Positions 39,113 through 52,092 of a stretch of 64,000 nt of DNA are shown piece after piece. The stretch covers positions 1,353,626-1,417,625 of the forward strand of contig NW_027480545.1 in assembly GCF_051401765.1 (NCBI RefSeq), in the 5' to 3' direction. Every line of letters begins with the position of its first letter. Position 1 is the stretch's first letter. The DNA is from Calliopsis andreniformis. Its lineage: Eukaryota > Arthropoda > Insecta > Hymenoptera > Andrenidae. Made by a program: the position numbers and the translations under genes. Below the pieces are notes generated by a model. The model made no database searches, was not told where the DNA came from, and saw only the letters and a list, made by a program, of their open reading frames with translations.

Positions 39113-39666
39113 CCAATCCTCAATCCTCAAATCTCAATCCTCAATCCTCAGTCTTCAGTCCTCAAACCTCAATCCTGAACCCTCAGCCCTCATCGTCAAT
39201 CCTCAATCCTCATTTCTCAATCCTCAATCTTCAATCCTCACTACTCAATCTTTAATCCTCAATCCTCAATACTTAATCTTCAATCCTCAATACTCAATCC
39301 TCCATTCTCAATCCTCAATCCTCATTCTTCAGTCCTCAATACCGAATCCTCAATCTTCAATTCTTAATCCTCAATCCACAATTCTCAATCCTGAATCCTC
39401 AATCCTCATACTTCAAACATCAATACTCAACCCTCAGTACTCGTCCTCAATCCACAACCCTCAATCCTCAATCCTCAACCTTCAATCATCAATATTCAAT
39501 CTTCAATCCTCAATCCTCAATCCTCAATCCTCATCCCTCAATTCTCAATGTTCAATCCTCAATACCCAATCCTCAATCTTGAATCCTCAATCCTCAATCC
39601 TCAACCCTCAATCCTCAATCCTCAGTCCTCAAACATCAATCCTGAATCCTCAATCCTGAATGCTCA

Positions 39667-39823
39667 ACCTTCAGCCAGAGTCCTCAGCGATCAGTTGTCA
39701 ATACTCAATCCTCAATAGAATATCCTAAATCCACAGTTTTCAATACTCAATACTCAATCTGCAATCTTCAAATCTCTATCCACAAACATCAATTCTCATC
39801 ACTCAACTCTCAACACTCAGTCC
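39667..39823 (+). repeat. Element A, copy 35 (A2)
   Basis: Preceded by GAATGCTC. Has TCAATACTCAATCC after the core, CCTAAATCCAC, an A3-like CTTCAAATCTC, and ACTCTCAACAC. This looks like a mosaic with an A2 head and an A3-like middle. Confidence 0.9.
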
Positions 39824-40547
39824 TCAATGTTCAATCCTCAATCCTCAATCCTCAATCCACAATCCTCAATACTCTATCTTCAATCCTCAATGCTCAATCC
39901 TCTATCCTCAATCCACAATCCTCAACCTTCAATCCTCAATACTGAATCTTCAATCCTCAATCCTCAATACTCAATACTCAATCCTCAATCCTCAATCCTC
40001 AATCGTCAGCATTCAATCCTCAATACTCAATCTTCAATACTCAATCCTCAATCCTCAATCATCAATCCTCAATCCTCAATCGTCATTCTTCAATCCTCAA
40101 TACCCAATCCTCAATTTTCAATCCTCAATCCTCAATCCTCAATCCTCAATCCTCAATCCTCAATCCTCAATCCTCAATCCTCAATCCTCAATCCTCAATC
40201 CTCAATCCTCAATGTTCAATCCGCGATACCCAATCCTCAATGTTCAGTCCTCGTTCCTCAATCCTCAATCCTCAATCCTCAATACTCAATCTTCAATCCT
40301 CAATCCTCAATCCTCAATCCTCAATCCTCAATCCTCAATCATCAATCCGCAATCTTCAATCCTAAATCCTCAAACCTCAATCCTCAATCCTCAATCCTCA
40401 ATCCTCAATCTTCGATCCTCAAGACACAATCTTCAATCCTCAATCCTCAATGCTCAATCCTCAATACTCAATCCTCAATCCTCAACCCTCAATCCTCAAT
40501 CCTCAGTCCTCAAACATCAATCCTGAATCCTCAATCCTGAATGCTCA

Positions 40548-40658
40548 ACCTTCAGCCAGAGTCCTCAGCGATCAGTTGTGAATACTCAATCCTCAATAGA
40601 ATATCCTCAATCCACAGTTTTCAATACTCAATACTCAATCTGCAATCTTCAAACCTCA
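40548..40658 (+). repeat. Element A, copy 36 (A2t)
   Basis: A2 head with TTGTGAATACTC. The element stops at CTTCAAACCTC and continues as AATGCTCAATCC; the last 45 bp or so of a full element are missing. Confidence 0.92.
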
Positions 40659-40879
40659 ATGCTCAATCCTCAATCCTCAATCCACAATCCTCAACCTTCA
40701 ATCCTCAATACTGAATCTTCAATCGTCAATCCTCAATACTCAATCCTCAATCCTCAATCCTCAATCGTCAGCATTCAATCCTCAATACTCAATCTTCAAT
40801 ACTCAATCCTCAATCCTCAATCCTCAATCCTCAATCCTCAGTCGTCATTCTTCGATCCTCAATACCCAATCCTCAATTT

Positions 40880-41000
40880 TCAATCCTCAATCCTCAATCC
40901 TCAATCCTCAATCCTCAATCCTCAATCCTCAATCCTCAATCCTCAATCCTCAATCCTCAATCCTCAATCCTCAATCCTCAATCCTCAATCCTCAATCCTC
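40880..41000 (+). repeat. Perfect heptamer run after the ATTTTCAATCC landmark
   Basis: About 121 bp (17 units) of unbroken TCAATCC between CAATTTTCAATCC and CTCCATCC. It occupies the same place in the higher-order unit as runs at 50,946, 52,783 and 58,691. Confidence 0.92.
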
Positions 41001-43521
41001 CATCCTCAATCCTCAATCCTCAATCCTCAATCCTCAATCCACAATCCTCAATCCTCAATCCTCAATCCTCAGTTCTCAGACCTCAAACCTCAATCCTCAA
41101 GCCTCAGCCCTCATCCTCAATCCTCAATCCTCAATCATCAATCCTCAATCCTCAATACTCAATACTCAATCTTCAATCCTCAATCCTCAGTCCTCAAACC
41201 TCAATTCTGAATCCTCAATCCTGAATCCTCAATCTTCAATCCTCAATCCCCAATCCTCAATCTTCAATCCTCAATCCTCAACCTTCAATCCTCAATACTG
41301 AATCTTCAATCGTCAATCCTCAATACTCAATCCTCAATCCTCAATCCTCAATCGTCAGCATTCAATCCTCAATACTCAATCTTCAATACTCAATCGTCAA
41401 TCCTCAATCCTCAATCCTCAATCCTCAGTCGTCATTCTTCGATCCTCAATACCCAATCCTCAATTTTCAATCCTCAATCCTCAATCCTCAATCCTCAATC
41501 CTCAATCCTCAATCCTCAATCCTCAATCCACAATCCTCAATCCTCAATCCTCAATCCTCAATCCTCAATCCTCCATCCTCAATCCTCAATCCTCAATCCT
41601 CAATCCTCAATCCACAATCCTCAATCCTCAATCCTCATTCCTAAGTCCTCAGTCCACAAACCTCAATCCTCAACGCTCAGCCCACATCCTCAATCCTCAA
41701 TACTCGTTCCTCAATCCTCAATCCTCAATCCTCAATACTCAATCTTCAATCCTCAATCCTCAATCCTCAATCCTCAATCCTCAATCCTCAATCATCAATC
41801 CTCAATCTTTTATCCTCAATCCTCAAACCCCAATCCTCAATCCTCAATCCTCAATCCTCAATCTTCAATCCTCAAGACACAATCTTCAATCCTCAATCCT
41901 CAATCCTCAATCCTCAATCCTCAATCCTCAATCCCCAATCCTCAATCGTCGGGCTTCAATCCTCAATACTCAATCTTCAATCCTCAATCCTCAATCCTCA
42001 TTCCTCAATCCTCAATCCTCAATCCTCAATTCTCAACCCTCAATCCTCAGTCCTCAGTCCTCAAACCTCAATCCTCAAACCTCAGCCCTCATCCTCAATC
42101 CTCAATCCTCAATCCACAATACTCAGTCTTCAATCCTCAATCCTCAATCCTCAATCCTCGATCCTCATTCTTCAATCCTCAACACCCAATCCTCAATCTT
42201 CAATCCTCAATCCTCAATCCTCAACTCTAAATCCTCAATCCTCAATCCTCAGACCTCAAACAGCAATACTCAACCCTCAGTCCTCGTCCTCAAACCACAA
42301 CCATCAATACTCAATCCTCAATCTTCAATCAACAATATTCAATCTTCAGTCCTCAATCCGCAATCCTCAATCCTCAATCCTCAATGTTCAATCCGCAATA
42401 CCCAATCCTCAATCTTCAATCCTCAATCCTCAATCCTCAATCCTCAATCCTCAATCCTCAATCCTCAAGCCTCAATCCTCAATCATCTATCCTCAATTCT
42501 CAACCCTCAATCCTCAGTCCTCAATCCTCAATCCTCAATCCTCAATCCTCAGTAATCAATCCACAATCTTCAATACTCAATCGTCAATCCTCAGTTCTCA
42601 ATCCTCAATCCTCAATCCTCGTTCCTCAAACCTCAATCCACAACCCTCAGACCTCACCCTCAATTCTCAATTCTCAATCCTCAATCCTCAATCCTCAATC
42701 TTCAATCCTCAATGATCAATCTCCAATCCTAGGTCCTCAATCTCCAATTCTCAATCCTTAATCCTCAGTCTTCAATCCTCAATCCCCAGTCCTCAATCTT
42801 CAATCCTCAATGTTCAATACTCAATCCTCAATCCTCAGTCCTCAATCATCAATCCTCAATCCTCAAACCTCAATCCTCAACCGTCAGTCCTCGTCCTGAA
42901 TCCTCAACCCTCAATCCTCAATCCTCAATCTTCAATACTCAATACTCAATACACAATACTCAATCGTCAATCCTCAATCCCCAATCCTCAATCTTCAATC
43001 CTCAATCCTCAATTCTGAATCCTCAATCCTCAATCTTCAATCCTCAATACTCAAGCTTCAATCCCCAATCCTCAATCATCAATCCTCAATCCTCAATCCT
43101 CAATCCTCAATCCTCAATCCTCAATACTTAATCTTCAATCCTCAATACTCAATCCTCCATTCTCAATCCTCAATCCTCATTCTTCAATCCTCAATACCGA
43201 ATCTTCAATCTTCAATCCTTAATCCTCAATCCACAATTCTCAATCCTGAATCCTCAATCCTCATACTTCAAACATCAATACTCAACCCTCAGTCCTCGTC
43301 CTCAATCCACAACCCTCAATCCTCAATCCTCAATCTTCAATCATCAATATTCAATCTTCAATCCTCAATCCTCAATCCTCAATCCTCATCCCTCAATCCT
43401 CAATGTTCAATCCTCAATACCCAATCCTCAATCTTGAATCATCAATCCTCAATCCTCAACCCTCAATCCTAAATCCTCAGTCCTCAAACATCAATCCTGA
43501 ATCCTCAATCCTGAATGCTCA

Positions 43522-43631
43522 ACCTTCAGCCAGAGTCCTCAGCGATCAGTTGTGAATACTCAATCCTCAATTGAATATCCTCAATCCTCAGTTTTCAATA
43601 CTCAATACTCAATCTGCAATCTTCAAACCTC
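43522..43631 (+). repeat. Element A, copy 37 (A2t)
   Basis: TTGTGAATACTC, TTGAATATCC and CCTCAGTTTTC. The break after CTTCAAACCTC is identical to copy 36. Confidence 0.92.
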
Positions 43632-44254
43632 AATGCTCAATCCTCAATACTCAATCCTCAATCCTCAATCCTCAATCGTCAGCATTCAATCCTCAATACT
43701 CAATCTTCAATACTCAATCCTCAATCCTCAATCCTCATTCCTCAATCCTCAATCCTCAATCCTCAATTCTCAACCCTCAATCCTCAGTCCTCAGTCCTCA
43801 AACCTCAATCCTCAAACCTCAGCCCTCACCCTCAATCCTCAATCCTCAATCCTCAATCCTTAATCTTCAATCCTCAATACTCAATGTTCAATCCTCAATC
43901 CTCAATACTCAATCCTCAATCCTCAATCCTCAATCGCCAGTCTTCAATCCTCAATTCTCAATCTTCAATCCTCAATCCTCAATCCTCAATCCTCAATCCT
44001 CAATCCTCATTCTTCAATCCTCAATACCCAATCCTCAATCTTCAATCCTCAATCCTCAATTCTCAATTCTCAATCCTCAATCCTCAGTCCTCAGTCCTCA
44101 AACCTCAATCCTCGACCCTCGGCCCTCATCCTCAATCCTCAATCCTCAATCCTCAATCCTCAATCCTCAATCTTCAATCCTGAATACTCAATCTTCAATC
44201 CTCAATCCTCAGTCCTCAAACCTCAATTCTGAATCCTCAATCCTGAATTCTCTA

Positions 44255-44411
44255 TCTACGGCCCTCAGTCCTCAACAATCAGTTGTCAATCCTCAATCCT
44301 CAATAGAATATCCTCAATTCAGAGTTTTCAATACTCAATACTCAATCTGCAATCTTCAAACCTCTATCCACAAACATCAATTCTCATCACTCAACCGTCA
44401 ACACTCAGTCC
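44255..44411 (+). repeat. Element A, copy 38 (A1)
   Basis: Partner of copy 32, with TTCAGAGTTTTC for TTCACAGTTTTC. Confidence 0.92.
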
Positions 44412-45690
44412 CCAATCCTCAATCCTCAATTCTCAATCCTCAATCCTCAGTCCTCAGTCCTCAAACCTCAATCCTGAACCCTCAGCCCTCTTCGTCAATC
44501 CTCAATCCTCAGTCCTCAATCCTCAATCTTCAATCCTCACTACTCAATCTTCAATCCTCAATCCTCAATACTCAATCTTCAATCCTCAATACTCAATCCT
44601 CCATTCTCAATCCTCAATCCTCATTCTTCAATCCTCAATACCCAATCCTCAATCTTCAATCCTCAATCCTCAATCCTCAATTCTCAATCCTCAATCCTCA
44701 GTTCTCAGACCTCAAACCTCAATCCTCAAGCCTCAGCCCTCATCCTCAATACTCAATCCTCAATCTTCAATCCTCAATCCTCAATACTCAATCCTCAATC
44801 CTCAATCCTCAATACTCAATCTGCAATCCTCAATCCTCAATCATCAATCCTCAATCCTCCTTCCTCAATCCTCAATACCGAATCCTAAATCTTCAATCCT
44901 CAATCCTCAATCCACAATTCTCAATCCTGAATCCTCAATCCTCATACTTCAACATCAATACTCAGCCCTCAGTCCTCGTCCTCAATCCACAACCCTCAAT
45001 CCTCAATCCTCAATCCTCAATCCTCAATCCTCAATCCTCAATCCTCAATCCTCTATCCTCAATCCACAATCCTCAATCCTCAATCCTCATTCCTAAGTCC
45101 TCAGTCCACAAACCTCAATCCTCAACGCTCAGCCCACATCCTCAATCCTCAATCCTCGTTCCTCAATCCTCAATCCTCAGTCCTCAATACTCAATCTTCA
45201 ATCCTCAATCCTCAATCCTCAATCCTCAATCCTCAATCCTCAATCACCAATCCTCAATCTTTTATCCTCAATCCTCAAACCTCAATCCTCAATCCTCAAT
45301 CCTCAATCCTCAATCTTCAATCCTCAAGACACAATCTTCAATCCTCAATCCTCAATCCTCAATCCTCAATACTCAATCCTCAATCCTCAATCCTCAATCT
45401 TCAATCCTCAGTACTCAAACCTCAATCCTTCATCCTCAATATTCAATCCTCAATCCACAATCCTCAATCCTCAATCCTCAATCCTCAATCCTCAATCCTC
45501 AATCCTCAATCCTCAACCCTCAATCCCCAATCCTCAATCGTCGGGCTTCAATCCTCAATCCTCAATCCTCTATCCTCATCCCTCAATCCTCAATGTTCAA
45601 TCCTCAATACCCAACCCTCAATCTTGAATCTTCAATCCTCAATCCTCAGTCCTCAAACATCAATCCTGAATCCTCAATCCTGAATCCTCA

Positions 45691-45847
45691 ACCTTCAGCC
45701 AGAGGCCTCAGCGATCAGTTGTCAATCCACAATCCTCAATAGAATATCCTGAATCCACAGTTTTCAATACTCAATACTCAATCTGCAATCTTCTAACCTC
45801 TATCCACAAAAATCAATTCTCATCACTCAACCCTCAACACTCAGTCC
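45691..45847 (+). repeat. Element A, copy 39 (A2)
   Basis: Shares CCAGAGGCC, CCTGAATCCAC and CTTCTAACC with copy 33, but has CTCAATAG where copy 33 has CTTAATAG. Confidence 0.92.
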
Positions 45848-46422
45848 TCAATGTTCAATCCACAATCCTCAATCCTCAATACTCAATCCTCAATCCTCAA
45901 TCCTCAATCGTCATTCTTCAATCCTCAATACCCAATCCTCAATTTTCAATCCTCAATCCTCAATCCTCAATCCTCAATCCTCAATCCTCAATCCTCAATC
46001 CTCAATCCTCAATCCTCAATCCTCAATCCTCAATCCTCAATCGTCAATCCTCAATCCTCAATCCTCAATCCTCAATCCTCAATCCTCAATCCTAAGTCCT
46101 CAGTCCACAAACCTCAATCCTCAACGCTCAGCCCACATCCTCAATCCTCAATCCTCGTTCCTCAATCCTCAATCCTCAATCCTCAATACTCAATCTTCAA
46201 TCCTCAATCCTCAATCCTCATTCCTCAATCCTCAATCCTCAATCCTCAATTCTCAACCCTCAATCCTCAGTCCTCAGTCCTCAAACCTCAATCCTCAAAC
46301 CTCAGCCCTCATACTCAATCCTCAATCCTCAATCCTCAATCCTCAATCCTCAATCCTCAATACTCAATCCTCAATCCTCAGTCCTCAAACCTCAAACCTG
46401 AATCCTCAATCCTGAATCTTCA

Positions 46423-46580
46423 ACCTTCAGAACTCAGTCTTCAACAATCAGTTGTCAATTCTCAATCCGCAATAGAATATCATCAATTCACAGTTTTCAA
46501 TTCTCAATACTCAATCTGCAATCTTCAAATCTCTATCCAGAAACATCAATTCTCATGACTCAACCCTCAACACTCAGTCC
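46423..46580 (+). repeat. Element A, copy 40 (A3)
   Basis: Partner of copy 34, with CAGAACTC for CAGACCTC in the head and a standard CCCTCAACAC tail. Confidence 0.92.
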
Positions 46581-47065
46581 CCAATCCTCAATCCTCAAAT
46601 CTCAATCCTCAATCCTCAGTCTTCAGTCCTCAAACCTCAATCCTGAACCCTCAGCCCTCATCGTCAATCCTCAACCCTCATTTCTCAATCCTCAATCTTC
46701 AATCCTCACTACTCAATCTTTAATCCTCAATCCTCAATACTTAATCTTCAATCCTCAATACTCAATCCTCCATTCTCAATCCTCAATCCTCATTCTTCAG
46801 TCCTCAATACCGAATCCTCAATCTTCAATTCTTAATCCTCAATCCACAATTCTCAATCCTGAATCCTCAATCCTCATACTTCAAACATCAATATTCAATC
46901 TTCAATCCTCAATCCTCAATCCTCAATCCTCATCCCTCAATTCTCAATGTTCAATCCTCAATACCCAATCCTCAATCTTGAATCCTCAATCCTCAATCCT
47001 CAACCCTCAATCCTCAATCCTCAGTCCTCAAACATCAATCCTGAATCCTCAATCCTGAATGCTCA

Positions 47066-47222
47066 ACCTTCAGCCAGAGTCCTCAGCAATCAGTTGTCAA
47101 TACTCAATCCTCAATAGAATATCCTCAATCCACAGTTTTCAATACTCAATACTCAATCTGCAATCTTCAAATCTCTATCCACAAACATCAATTCTCATCA
47201 CACAACTCTCAACACTCAGTCC
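47066..47222 (+). repeat. Element A, copy 41 (A2)
   Basis: Partner of copy 35 (+7,399) and copy 48 (+8,577), with AGCAATCAG in place of AGCGATCAG and CACACAACTC in the tail. Confidence 0.92.
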
Positions 47223-49064
47223 TCAATGTTCAATCCTCAATCCTCAATCCTCAATCCACAATCCTCAATACTCTATCTTCAATCCTCAATGCTCAATCCT
47301 CTATCCTCAATCCACAATCCTCAACCTTCAATCCTCAATACTGAATCTTCAATCCTCAATCCTCAATACTCAATACTCAATCCTCAATCCTCAATCCTCA
47401 ATCGTCAGCATTCAATCCTCAATACTCAATCTTCAATACTCAATCCTCAATCCTCAATCATCAATCCTCAATCCTCAATCGTCATTCTTCAATCCTCAAT
47501 ACCCAATCCTCAATTTTCAATCCTCAATCCTCAATCCTCAATCCTCAATCCTCAATCCTCAATCCTCAATCCTCAATCCTCAATCCTCAATCCTCAATCC
47601 TCAATGTTCAATCCGCGATACCCAATCCTCAATGTTCAGTCCTCGTTCCTCAATCCTCAATCCTCAATCCTCAATACTCAATCTTCAATCCTCAATCCTC
47701 AATCCTCAATCCTCAATCCTCAATCCTCAATCATCAATCCGCAATCTTCAATCCTAAATCCTCAAACCTCAATCCTCAATCCTCAATACTCAATCCTCAA
47801 TCTTCAATCCTCAAGACACAATCTTCAATCCTCAATCCTCAATCCTCAATCCTCAATACTCAATCCTCAATCCTCAATCCTCAATCTTCAATCCTCAGTA
47901 CTCAAACCTCAATCCTTCATCCTCAATATTCAATCCTCAATCCACAATCCTCAATCCTCAAACCTCAATCCTCAATCCTCAATCCTCAATCCTCAATCCT
48001 CAATCCTCAATCCTCAATCCTCAATCCTCAATCCTCAATCCTCAGTCCTCAATCCTCAATCCTCAATCCTCAATCCTCAATCCTAAGTCCTCAGTCCACA
48101 AACCTCAATCCTCAACGCTCAGCCCACATCCTCAATCCTCAATCCTCGTTCCTCAATCCTCAATCCTCAATCCTCAATACTCAATCTTCAATCCTCAGTC
48201 CTCAATCCTCAATCCTCAATCCTCAATCCTCAATCATCAATCCGCAATCTTCAATCCTAAATCCTCAAACCTCAATCCTCAATCCTCAATCCTCAATCCT
48301 CAATATTCAATCCTCAAGACACAATCTTCAATCCTCAATCCTCAATCCTCAATCCTCAATCTTCAATCCTCAGTACTCAAACCTCAATCCTTCATCCTCA
48401 ATATTCAATCCTCAATCCACAATCCTCAATCCTCAATCCTCAACCCTCAATCCTCAATCCTCAATCCTCAATCCTCAATTCTCAATCCCCAATCCTCAAT
48501 CGTCGGGCTTCAATCCTCAATACTCAATCTTCAATCCTCAATCCTCAATCCTCATTCCTCAATCCTCAATCCTCAATCCTCAATTCTCAACCCTCAATCC
48601 TCAGTCCTCAGTCCTCAAACCTCAATCCTCAAACCTCAGCCCTCATCCTCAATCCTCAATCCTCAATCCTCAATCCTTAATCTTCAATCCTCAATACTCA
48701 ATGTTCAATCCTCAATCCTCAATACTCAATCGTCAATCCTCAATACTCAATCGCCAGTCTTCAATCCTCAATTCTCAATCTTCAATCCTCAATCCTCAAT
48801 CCTCAATCCTCAATCCTCATTCTTCAATCCTCAATACCCAATCCTCAATCTTCAATCCTCAATCCTCAATTCCCAATTCTCAATCCTCAATCCTCAGTCC
48901 TCAGTCCTCAAACCTCAATCCTCGACCCTCAGCCCTCATCCTCAATCCTCAATCCTCAATCCTCAATCCTCAATCCTCAATCTTCAATCCTGAATACTCA
49001 ATCTTCAATCCTCAATCCTCAGTCCTCAAACCTCAATTCTGAATCCTCAATCCTGAATTCACAA

Positions 49065-49221
49065 TCTACGGCCCTCAGTCCTCAACAATCAGTTGTCAAT
49101 CCTCAATCCTCAATAGAATATCCTCAATTCACAGTTTTCAATACTCAATACTCAATCTGCAATCTTCAAACCTCTATCCACAAACATCAATTCTGATCAC
49201 ACAACCGTCAACACTCAGTCC
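49065..49221 (+). repeat. Element A, copy 42 (A1)
   Basis: Preceded by TTCACAATCTACGG. Tail ATTCTGATCACACAACCG. The ACACAACCG allele groups it with copies 47 and 49. Confidence 0.92.
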
Positions 49222-49775
49222 CCAATCCTCAATCCTCAATTCTCAATCCTCAATCCTCAGTCCTCAGTCCTCAAACCTCAATCCTGAACCCTCAGCCCTC
49301 ATCGTCAATCCTCAATCCTCATTTCTCAATCCTCAATCTTCAATCCTCACTACTCAATCTTCAATCCTCAATCCTCAATACTTAATCTTCAATCCTCAAT
49401 ACTCAATCCTCCATTCTCAATCCTCAATCCTCATTCTTCAATCCTCAATACCGAATCTTCAATCTTCAATCCTTAATCCTCAATCCACAATTCTCAATCC
49501 TGAATCCTCAATCCTCATACTTCAAACATCAATACTCAACCCTCAGTCCTCGTCCTCAATCCACAACCCTCAATCCACAATCCTCAATCTTCAATCATCA
49601 ATATTCAATCTTCAATCCTCAATCCTCAATCCTCAATCCTCATCCCTCAATCCTCAATGTTCAATCCATAATACCCAATCCTCAATCTTGAATCATCAAT
49701 CCTCAATCCTCAACCCTCAATCCTCAATCCTCAGTCCTCAAACATCAATCCTGAATCCTCAATCCTGAATGCTCA

Positions 49776-49885
49776 ACCTTCAGCCAGAGTCCTCAGCGAT
49801 CAGTTGTGAATACTCAATCCTCAATAGAATATCCTCAATCCACAGTTTTCAATACTCAATACTCAATCTGCAATCTTCAAACCTC
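49776..49885 (+). repeat. Element A, copy 43 (A2t)
   Basis: A2 head with TTGTGAATACTC, ending at CTTCAAACCTC before AATGCTC. It lies at +8,584 from copy 50, which has TTGTCAATACTC instead. Confidence 0.92.
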
Positions 49886-50669
49886 AATGCTCAATCCTCA
49901 ATCCTCAATCCACAATCCTCAACCTTCAATCCTCAATACTGAATCTTCAATCGTCAATCCTCAATACTCAATCCTCAATCCTCAATCCTCAATCGTCAGC
50001 ATTCAATCCTCAATACTCAATCTTCAATACTCAATCCTCAATCCTCAATCCTCAATCCTCAATCCTCGGTCGTCATTCTTCGATCCTCAATACCCAATCC
50101 TCAATTTTCAATCCTCAATCCTCAATCCTCAATCCTCAATCCTCAATCCCCAATCCTCAATCCTCAATCCTCAATCCTCAATCCTCAATCCTCAATCCTC
50201 AATCCTCAATCCTCAATCCTCAATCCTCAATCCTCCATCCTCAATCCTCAATCCTCAATCCTCAATCCTCAATACTTAATCTTCAATCCTCAATACTCAA
50301 TCCTCCATTCTCAATCCTCAATCCTCATTCTTCAATCCTCAATACCGAATCTTCAATCTTCAATCCTTAATCCTCAATCCACAATTCTCAATCCTGAATC
50401 CTCAATCCTCATACTTCAAACATCAATACTCAACCCTCAGTCCTCGTCCTCAATCCACAACCCTCAATCCTCAATCCTCAATCTTCAATCATCAATATTC
50501 AATCTTCAATCCTCAATCCTCAATCCTCAATCCTCATCCCTCAATCCTCAATGTTCAATCCTCAATACCCAATCCTCAATCTTGAATCATCAATCCTCAA
50601 TCCTCAACCCTCAATCCTAAATCCTCAGTCCTCAAACATCAATCCTGAATCCTCAATCCTGAATGCTCA

Positions 50670-50779
50670 ACCTTCAGCCAGAGTCCTCAGCGATCAGTTG
50701 TGAATACTCAATCCTCAATTGAATATCCTCAATCCACAGTTTTCAATACTCAATACTCAATCTGCAATCTTCAAACCTC
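50670..50779 (+). repeat. Element A, copy 44 (A2t)
   Basis: TTGTGAATACTC, TTGAATATCC, and the same CTTCAAACCTC / AATGCTC break. Confidence 0.92.
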
Positions 50780-50945
50780 AATGCTCAATCCTCAATACTC
50801 AATCCTCAATCCTCAATCCTCAATCGTCAGCATTCAATCCTCAATACTCAATCTTCAATACTCAATCCTCAATCCTCAATCCTCAATCCTTAATCCTCAA
50901 TCCTCAGTCGTCATTCTTCGATCCTCAATACCCAATCCTCAATTT

Positions 50946-51065
50946 TCAATCCTCAATCCTCAATCCTCAATCCTCAATCCTCAATCCTCAATCCTCAATC
51001 CTCAATCCTCAATCCTCAATCCTCAATCCTCAATCCTCAATCCTCAATCCTCAATCCTCAATCCT
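50946..51065 (+). repeat. Perfect heptamer run after the ATTTTCAATCC landmark
   Basis: About 120 bp of TCAATCC between CAATTTTCAATCC and CTCCATCC. The tandem partner near 52,260 has 14 bp (two units) fewer overall in this part. Confidence 0.9.
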
Positions 51066-51982
51066 CCATCCTCAATCCTCAATCCTCAATCCTCAATCCT
51101 CAATCCTCAATCCTCAGTTCTCAGACCTCAAACCTCAATCCTCAAGCCTCAGCCCTCATCCTCAATCCTCAATCCTCAATCATCAATCCTCAATCCTCAA
51201 TACTCAATACTCAATCTTCAATCCTCAATCCTCAGTCCTCAAACCTCAATTCTGAATCCTCAATCCTGAATCCTCAATCTTCAATCCTCAATCCCCAATC
51301 CTCAATCTTCAATCCTCAATCCTCAATCCTCAATGCTCAATCCTCAACCTTCAATCCTCTATACTCAATCTTCAATCCTCAATCCTCAATCCTCAATCCT
51401 CAATCCTCAATCCTCAATCCTCAATCGTCATTCTTCATTCCTCAATACCCAATCCTCAATTTTCAATCCTCAATCCTCAATCCTCAATCCTCAATCCTCA
51501 ATCCTCAATCCTCAATCCTCAATCCTGAATCCTCAATCCTCAATCCTCAATCCTCAATCCTCAATCCTCAATCCTCAATCCTCAATACTTAATCTTCAAT
51601 CCTCAATACTCAATCCTCCATTCTCAATCCTCAATCCTCATTCTTCAATCCTCAATACCGAATCTTCAATCTTCAATCCTTAATCCTCAATCCACAATTC
51701 TCAATCCTGAATCCTCAATCCTCATACTTCAAACATCAATACTCAACCCTCAGTCCTCGTCCTCAATCCACAACCCTCAATCCTCAATCCTCAATCTTCA
51801 ATCATCAATATTCAATCTTCAATCCTCAATCCTCAATCCTCAATCCTCATCCCTCAATCCTCAATGTTCAATCCTCAATACCCAATCCTCAATCTTGAAT
51901 CATCAATCCTCAATCCTCAACCCTCAATCCTAAATCCTCAGTCCTCAAACATCAATCCTGAATCCTCAATCCTGAATGCTCA

Positions 51983-52092
51983 ACCTTCAGCCAGAGTCCT
52001 CAGCGATCAGTTGTGAATACTCAATCCTCAATTGAATATCCTCAATCCACAGTTTTCAATACTCAATACTCAATCTGCAATCTTCAAACCTC
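51983..52092 (+). repeat. Element A, copy 45 (A2t)
   Basis: Identical in type and alleles to copy 44, at +1,313 bp. Confidence 0.92.

Larger units (their letters stand above)
36430..40450 (+). repeat. 7.5-kb higher-order unit, segment copy 1
   Basis: Matches about 44,115-47,845. The offset steps from 7,685 to 7,678 to 7,468 to 7,399 and then about 7,392. The 7-, 210- and 7-bp steps are whole heptamers. The 69-bp step is nine heptamers plus one 6-base unit. Element A copies 32-35 pair with 38-41. Confidence 0.85.
40450..44115 (+). repeat. Spacer between higher-order copies, itself a mosaic
   Basis: Contains two copies of the CGTCAGCATTC to CATTCTTCGATCC segment (about 40,765 and 41,355). A 42,110-42,420 stretch matches about 60,310-60,620 and the left-domain AACAGCAATAC / AATCAACAATATTC landmarks (24.0, 30.2 and 33.5 kb). 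Left-domain material therefore also occurs in the right domain. Confidence 0.75.
44115..47845 (+). repeat. 7.5-kb higher-order unit, segment copy 2
   Basis: Partner of 36,430-40,450, with a 210-bp internal deletion near 44,790 and a 69-bp deletion at 46,889. From about 46,640 it also pairs with 55,148 onward. Confidence 0.85.
46640..50140 (+). repeat. 8.5-kb-offset higher-order segment, copy 1
   Basis: Pairs with about 55,148-58,724. The offset is 8,508 before the 69-bp deletion at 46,889, 8,577 after it, and 8,584 after one heptamer is gained near 48,070/56,660. Landmarks at 48,371, 48,497, 49,071 and 49,771 all keep the 8,584 offset. Confidence 0.87.
50274..51586 (+). repeat. 1,313-bp tandem duplication, copy 1
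   Basis: Begins at the ACTTAATCTTC landmark (50,274), which recurs at 51,587. An earlier partial copy starts at 49,380, 894 bp upstream, and a more distant one at 43,126 (offset 7,148). Contains A2t copy 44 and a pure run at 50,946-51,065. Confidence 0.88.

Noticed and set aside
43571..45742. Longest open frame (723 codons, + strand) as a repetitive protein gene
   Set aside because: It is the heptamer read in one of three equivalent frames (cycle S-I-L-N-P-Q-S), overlaps similar frames in the other two phases, has no recognisable domain, and starts and stops at chance substitutions. The same holds for the 607-codon frame at 55,803-57,626, the 458-codon frame at 17,092-18,468, the 417-codon frame at 52,013-53,266 and all shorter ones.
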